A stretch of DNA of 24,826 nt from Nitrospira sp. (GTDB lineage Bacteria > Nitrospirota > Nitrospiria > Nitrospirales > Nitrospiraceae), in the NCBI GenBank assembly GCA_020697375.1, contig JAJFBJ010000090.1, forward strand, positions 1 through 24,826. Direction: 5' to 3'. The notes under the pieces were generated by a model. That model was not told the DNA's origin, did not search any database, and saw only the letters and a list, made by a program, of their open reading frames with translations. Below are positions 21,706 to 24,826 of the stretch, piece after piece. Both the position numbers and the translations under genes were made by a program. Every line of letters begins with the position of its first letter. Positions within the stretch are counted from its first letter, which is position 1.

Positions 21706-22910
21706 TGCCGAGCCCACCGTCCGACCAGACATACATTACCTCCGATGGCACGCTCGACGCCCTCTGTGATCGGCTCGCCGACAGTGCCGTCATCGCCATC
21801 GACACCGAGTTCGTGGGAGAAGAACATTTCATTCCCCGTTTGGAATTGATCCAGGTGGCTGCGGAAGGAGTCGCCGCGGTGATCGACTTCCCCGCCGTGC
21901 AGGACAGCAAGCCGATCGTCCGATTCTGGGATATTCTGTGCGACGGCCGCATCGAGAAGGTATTGCATGCCGGGCGGCAGGATCTTGAATTGTTTTCGCA
22001 CCATGCCGGCCGCCTGCCGAAACCGTTCTTCGATACGCAAATTGCCGCCGCCATGGTCGGTTATGGCGCGCAGACGGCCTATGCCAATCTGGTGCAGCGT
22101 GTTCAAGGCGTCAAACTCGACAAGGCCCACACCTTCACGAATTGGAGCCAGCGACCGTTGAGTCATGACCAATTGCTTTACGCATTGGACGACGTCACCT
22201 TTTTGCTTCCCGTGCACCGCCATCTCCGCCAGAAGTTGACCGTCATGGGGCGCTTGCAGTGGGTAGATGAAGAATTTTCACGCCTGGAGGTGTCGCTCGG
22301 AGCCCAGGCCCGCGATCCGCAGGAACGCTATCAGCGCATTCGCGGGTGGGATAGTCTCAAGCCCCGCGCCGCAGGAGTTTTGCGTGCCCTCGCGGCATGG
22401 CGGGAAGGCGAGGCCCGGCGTCGCAACGTCCCCAGAGGGCGGGTATTGCGCGATGAGGTCCTGGTGCAGTTGGCCCGTCAAACGCCGCACACGCTTGATC
22501 AGCTTCGCGCCATGCGAGGCATGTATTCGTCTGAAGTGGAGCGTAACGGCCAGGCCCTGATCACCACGATGCAGCAGGCCCTGGCGCGGCCGGAAGCCGA
22601 ATGGCCGGATGTCCCGCGCGATCGCAAACCCGACCCAGAATCCACAGGAGTTTTGGAACTTCTCCAAGCCGTGCTGAAGTCACGGGCCTCCCTCGAAAAC
22701 ATCGCTCCTACTCTGATCGCGACGACCGGCGATCTGCAGACATTGCTCGAACGTGCTTCGCCGGAAGAAGAAGTGGATATTCCGCTGTTGCGCGGATGGC
22801 GGCGTCAACTGGTCGGCGAAACCTTACTCGGGGTCTTGGCAGGCCGTCTCAAGGTCTGGATTGATCCGGACTTGGGAAAGCTACGGTTCGGGCAGCCCGA
22901 CCGGCTCTAG
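21705..22910 (+). CDS. rnd: Ribonuclease D-like 3'-5' exoribonuclease
   Basis: This 401-residue protein has the DEDDy exonuclease motifs: Exo I AIDTEFVGE (Asp33, Glu35), Exo II HAGRQDLELF (Asp93) and Exo III YALDDVTFL (Tyr159, Asp163). An HRDC domain follows at about 210-295 (LKPRAAGVLRALAAWREGEA, NVPRGRVLRDEVLVQLA), along with a further helical region as in RNase D. RNase D trims tRNA and other stable RNA 3' ends. The C-terminal residues about 315-401 (KSRASLENIAPTLIATTGDL and beyond) are as in many long family members. The start overlaps the J-domain gene's stop by one base. Confidence 0.9.
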   Translation: MPSPPSDQTYITSDGTLDALCDRLADSAVIAIDTEFVGEEHFIPRLELIQVAAEGVAAVIDFPAVQDSKPIVRFWDILCDGRIEKVLHAGRQDLELFSHHAGRLPKPFFDTQIAAAMVGYGAQTAYANLVQRVQGVKLDKAHTFTNWSQRPLSHDQLLYALDDVTFLLPVHRHLRQKLTVMGRLQWVDEEFSRLEVSLGAQARDPQERYQRIRGWDSLKPRAAGVLRALAAWREGEARRRNVPRGRVLRDEVLVQLARQTPHTLDQLRAMRGMYSSEVERNGQALITTMQQALARPEAEWPDVPRDRKPDPESTGVLELLQAVLKSRASLENIAPTLIATTGDLQTLLERASPEEEVDIPLLRGWRRQLVGETLLGVLAGRLKVWIDPDLGKLRFGQPDRL

Positions 22911-22994
22911 CGCCGCATTCATTCCACAGAGCCATCGTTCGGTCCTCCCGTCGCGACGAATGCCTCCCCCGGGCGATCGTACCTCAGAACGTCT

Positions 22995-23237
22995 TCACTG
23001 TGCCGCGTGGCCCGAAGACCCTGTCCGGCTATGGGTACGACGATTTTTCCACAAACCCAGCAACAGCGTGAGGAAAGCCAGTCCGATTTCATCTGCCAAA
23101 GGAATCACATCAGGAATGACGAGGTCGGCCAGGGTGAGAACGGCGAACAGAAGGAACAGAGAAGGGAAACGTAGATTGAGCCGTTGCAGGATCCGCCCCA
23201 AGAAAGAGATTCGATCAACAGAACTGAACAGGCCCAT
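22995..23237 (-). CDS. DUF6116-like small membrane protein
   Basis: This 80-residue protein starts at 23237 (MGLFSSVDR), with CAGGAG eleven bases upstream. A longer frame to 23282 has no ribosome-binding site. It has two hydrophobic segments, FPSLFLLFAVLTLADLVIP and IGLAFLTLLLGLW, joined by DVIPLADE. The pattern LRFPSLFLL-LTLADLVIPDVIPLADE is one I associate with the DUF6116 family. Function unknown. It converges with rnd; the 84-base gap shows no clear terminator. Confidence 0.68.
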   Translation of the reverse strand: MGLFSSVDRISFLGRILQRLNLRFPSLFLLFAVLTLADLVIPDVIPLADEIGLAFLTLLLGLWKNRRTHSRTGSSGHAAQ

Positions 23238-23309
23238 GGATTCGCGTTCTCCTGGAAGTCCGGCCGGCTTCCGGTCATCCATGGCCCGGCGGATCGCCGA
23301 GCCACTCGG

Positions 23310-23660
23310 CTACAGCAGCTTCATGATCGTATCCGCCGGCCGCGCCAGCATCGCCTGATCACCCTTTTCCACAAGAGGACGCTGTATCAAATCCGGATGC
23401 TCCACCATCAGATCGAGCAGAACATCATCGCTCACGGTTGTGTCCGAGAGCTTCAAGGATTTGTAGAGATCCTCCTTGGCGCGCAGGACGTCCCGCACGG
23501 CAAGCCCGGCTTTCTTCACCAGCTGCTTCAGCCGGCTCTTCGTAAAGGGCTGTTCGTAATAATTGACCGCCGTGAACGGTTGCCCGCTTTCGCGTAGCAG
23601 ACGGACCGCTTCCCGGCAAGTCGAACAAGTGGGTTTTTGATAGATCGTGATCTGCGCCAT
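23310..23660 (-). CDS. ArsC/Spx-fold reductase-like protein
   Basis: This 116-residue thioredoxin-fold protein is from the glutaredoxin-dependent ArsC/Spx/YffB superfamily, unrelated to the LMW-phosphatase ArsC at 1469-1891. It begins AQITIYQKPTCSTCREAVRL with a CxxC (CSTC) at the active-site position. It has the ArsC-type arginine motif LIQRPLVEKG and a later LARPAD matching anion-contacting arginines of ArsC. The ATG at 23660 follows GGGAGGA closely; a longer frame to 23702 is unlikely. It could be an arsenate reductase, a general disulfide reductase or an Spx-like factor. The retained arginines favour the first. It lies far from the ars cluster. Confidence 0.8.
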   Translation of the reverse strand: MAQITIYQKPTCSTCREAVRLLRESGQPFTAVNYYEQPFTKSRLKQLVKKAGLAVRDVLRAKEDLYKSLKLSDTTVSDDVLLDLMVEHPDLIQRPLVEKGDQAMLARPADTIMKLL

Positions 23661-23754
23661 GTCTCCTCCCTGTCCCTTCATGCAAGGTTCCCTTGACCCC
23701 ATTTTTTCTTCTGTGTTACATCAAGCGCTACAAGGCGGAACAATACTGACCACT

Positions 23755-24132
23755 ATGCCGATTTTCGGAACCGATACCAGCGAACAGGCAGGCAAGTTTT
23801 CCTGCGCGACGGCGGCGCAGCGCACCTTGAAAGACCTGCGCACCAAACGCAAGGGGCAACCGGTCTTCGTGGTGGGCCATCGCCCGGAACGGAAAGGGAA
23901 CGAAGCCACATTCGAGGTGTTCAACGACCGTCTCGCGCTCATTCGGTTCGAGGACGACGTTCGACTGGGCTACGATCCCATTGAGTTGCTGCTCCCGACC
24001 GATATCGACGAACAGGGAGTCGCCTATTTCGAAATCCGCACCTGCAGACAATGTGAACAGTTTTATCCCCTCACGGCCGACGAATGCGATGCGGATGAAG
24101 AGCCGTCGCTCTGCCCCGAATGCGCCTCATGA
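23755..24132 (+). CDS. Hypothetical protein with C-terminal zinc ribbon
   Basis: This 125-residue cytoplasmic protein begins at ATG 23755 (MPIFGTDTSEQAGKFSC); an in-frame upstream extension to 23647 is antisense to the ArsC-like start and is rejected. The middle is a compact mixed domain (QPVFVVGHRPERKG, ATFEVFNDRLALIRFEDD). The C-terminus carries a zinc ribbon with Cys97-RQ-Cys100 and Cys120-PE-Cys123, plus Cys111 between. No strong ribosome-binding site is seen. I do not recognise the family. The product probably binds zinc; a role in nucleic-acid or protein binding is only a guess. Confidence 0.62.
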   Translation: MPIFGTDTSEQAGKFSCATAAQRTLKDLRTKRKGQPVFVVGHRPERKGNEATFEVFNDRLALIRFEDDVRLGYDPIELLLPTDIDEQGVAYFEIRTCRQCEQFYPLTADECDADEEPSLCPECAS

Positions 24133-24139
24133 GGCGCAT
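24120..24139. terminator. Perfect palindrome overlapping the zinc-ribbon gene stop
   Basis: ATGCGCCTCA-TGAGGCGCAT is a perfect 10+10 inverted repeat that includes the TGA stop. It lies between two convergent genes and could form a short bidirectional terminator stem, but there is no clear T-run and no loop bases. Treat it as weak. Confidence 0.35.
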
Positions 24140-24161
24140 CATTCTTCGTTCAACGTGTCCG

Positions 24162-24545
24162 CTAGTCCGCCATCGGCGCAACCTCCACCGCTTTCTTGAT
24201 CAAACAGTCTCCCGCGTAACCCTGCAGCGTCATCGGTAACATGCTCGCATCCAGTACCCGCGCCGCAGCGACCTTGAATCCATCCCCCGTCTTCGTGCCC
24301 TCAAGCTTGAGAGCGTAGCAGATTTCAAGCGCGCGCCAGACGGGGTTACCCACGACGGTTTCATCCGGTACAAGTTTCATGTCCGACACGGACCCGTCCA
24401 GCAAGACCTTCGCGGAAACACGCATCTTGTCCTTGGGCGTCTCGCTGACCACGGCGAAGACTGTCACGCCATCATCGGCCCATGCCCATGGGATGCAACC
24501 CATCACCACCAGCATTCCCATCAACAGCGGACGGAATAGGCTCAT
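24162..24545 (-). CDS. Hypothetical periplasmic protein
   Basis: This 127-residue product has a signal peptide (FRPLLMGMLVVMGCIPWAWA, cleavage before DDG). The mature part has TVFAVVSETPKDKMRVSAKVL and a pair of cysteines (LEICYAL and AGDCLI) that could form a disulfide. GAGG lies about six bases before the ATG at 24545. The start overlaps the previous gene's stop as ATGA, so it is translationally coupled to the membrane protein at 24542-24808. No family recognised. Confidence 0.65.
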   Translation of the reverse strand: MSLFRPLLMGMLVVMGCIPWAWADDGVTVFAVVSETPKDKMRVSAKVLLDGSVSDMKLVPDETVVGNPVWRALEICYALKLEGTKTGDGFKVAAARVLDASMLPMTLQGYAGDCLIKKAVEVAPMAD

Positions 24546-24808
24546 TCGTGACCTCGCTGTGGAGTCGTGGGATCCGGAGAGGCGGATAAAATATTTCGAT
24601 CGGGCAGGGAAGGCGGTTGCGGCGCGACCGGCGGCGAGCTGGAAGCCGGTCCTCCATGGCTCAGAGTGCTACGCCCGACCCGCGGCTCCGCCGGTGAAGC
24701 ACTCGGTTTTTCAGGAGGATTCGTACGCTCATCCCGCCAGAGCACCATCAATGCCGCGCCCAATAATAGGATACCGACCATCACGAAGATTCGCGTCGAT
24801 CCTGTCAC
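24542..24808 (-). CDS. Hypothetical single-pass membrane protein with Pro-rich tail
   Basis: This 88-residue product starts with GTG at 24808, six bases after GGAGG. One N-terminal membrane helix (RIFVMVGILLLGAALMVLW, residues about 6-25) is followed by a Pro/Ser/Ala-rich extracytoplasmic tail with no recognisable domain. Its stop overlaps the next gene's ATG by four bases. Together the pair may form an envelope unit, function unknown. Confidence 0.6.
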   Translation of the reverse strand: MTGSTRIFVMVGILLLGAALMVLWRDERTNPPEKPSASPAEPRVGRSTLSHGGPASSSPPVAPQPPSLPDRNILSASPDPTTPQRGHE

Positions 24809-24826
24809 CCGTTGCCTCCATTCGAC

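Overview
The window is bacterial, moderately GC-rich and densely coded. The gene families are a PstS-like pair, a PsiE family protein, an OprO/P-type porin, an ACT-malic enzyme, a DUF255 thioredoxin-domain protein fused to an aldo/keto reductase, and small winged-helix and CBS proteins. They fit a Gram-negative, outer-membrane-bearing organism, and the overall flavour recalls Nitrospira (Nitrospirota). That taxon is an inference from gene content and style. There is no rRNA or other marker here to prove it. I saw no tRNA, rRNA, CRISPR array or insertion sequence.

Left half (1-12.4 kb): a phosphate/arsenic accessory region. Minus strand: a PstS-like binding protein (213-1328), a low-molecular-weight-phosphatase-type arsenate reductase (1469-1891), a small Cys-tailed membrane protein (1971-2207), an ACR3-type arsenite exporter (2255-3376), a small winged-helix protein (3652-3894), PsiE (4059-4568) and a 39-residue membrane protein (4624-4743). 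Plus strand: a decayed lipoprotein copy (5121-5374), a second PstS-like protein (5593-6762) and the intact lipoprotein (6938-7633). An OprO/P-type porin (8041-9552, minus) is divergent from a PhoB-like response regulator (9867-10559, plus). That regulator is followed by a frameshifted second regulator (10556-11271) and perhaps a sensor-kinase remnant. A CBS protein and a small membrane protein (11628-12285, minus) close the region.

The main new observation is regulatory. Nine promoters in this half share one architecture: four 7-base half-sites at an exact 11-base period (typically NNTTAAC or NNGTAAC), then 10 bases, then a -10-like hexamer. This is the geometry of tandem PhoB boxes. The sites precede both pstS genes, the 39-aa/psiE pair, the winged-helix gene, the lipoprotein pseudogene, the porin, the PhoB-like regulator and the CBS pair. 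One orphan site points into an apparently gene-free stretch. The ars genes instead have ArsR-type operators (ATCAA-N6-TTGAT, two copies) with an intrinsic terminator between them. The region therefore looks like a local Pho regulon wrapped around an arsenic-resistance operon, which makes sense because arsenate enters cells through phosphate systems. No pstCAB, phoU or intact phoR is present in the window.

Right half (12.4-24.8 kb): more ordinary chromosome. It holds a Pal/OmpA-like protein, the 1231-residue DUF255-aldo/keto reductase fusion, a DUF5329-like periplasmic protein, and a secreted Lys/Glu-rich repeat protein with its own promoter and terminator. It continues with an ACT-domain malic enzyme, a putative Na+/H+ antiporter, a J-domain protein overlapping a ribonuclease D, a DUF6116-like membrane protein, an ArsC/Spx-fold protein, a zinc-ribbon protein, and two translationally coupled envelope proteins at the edge.
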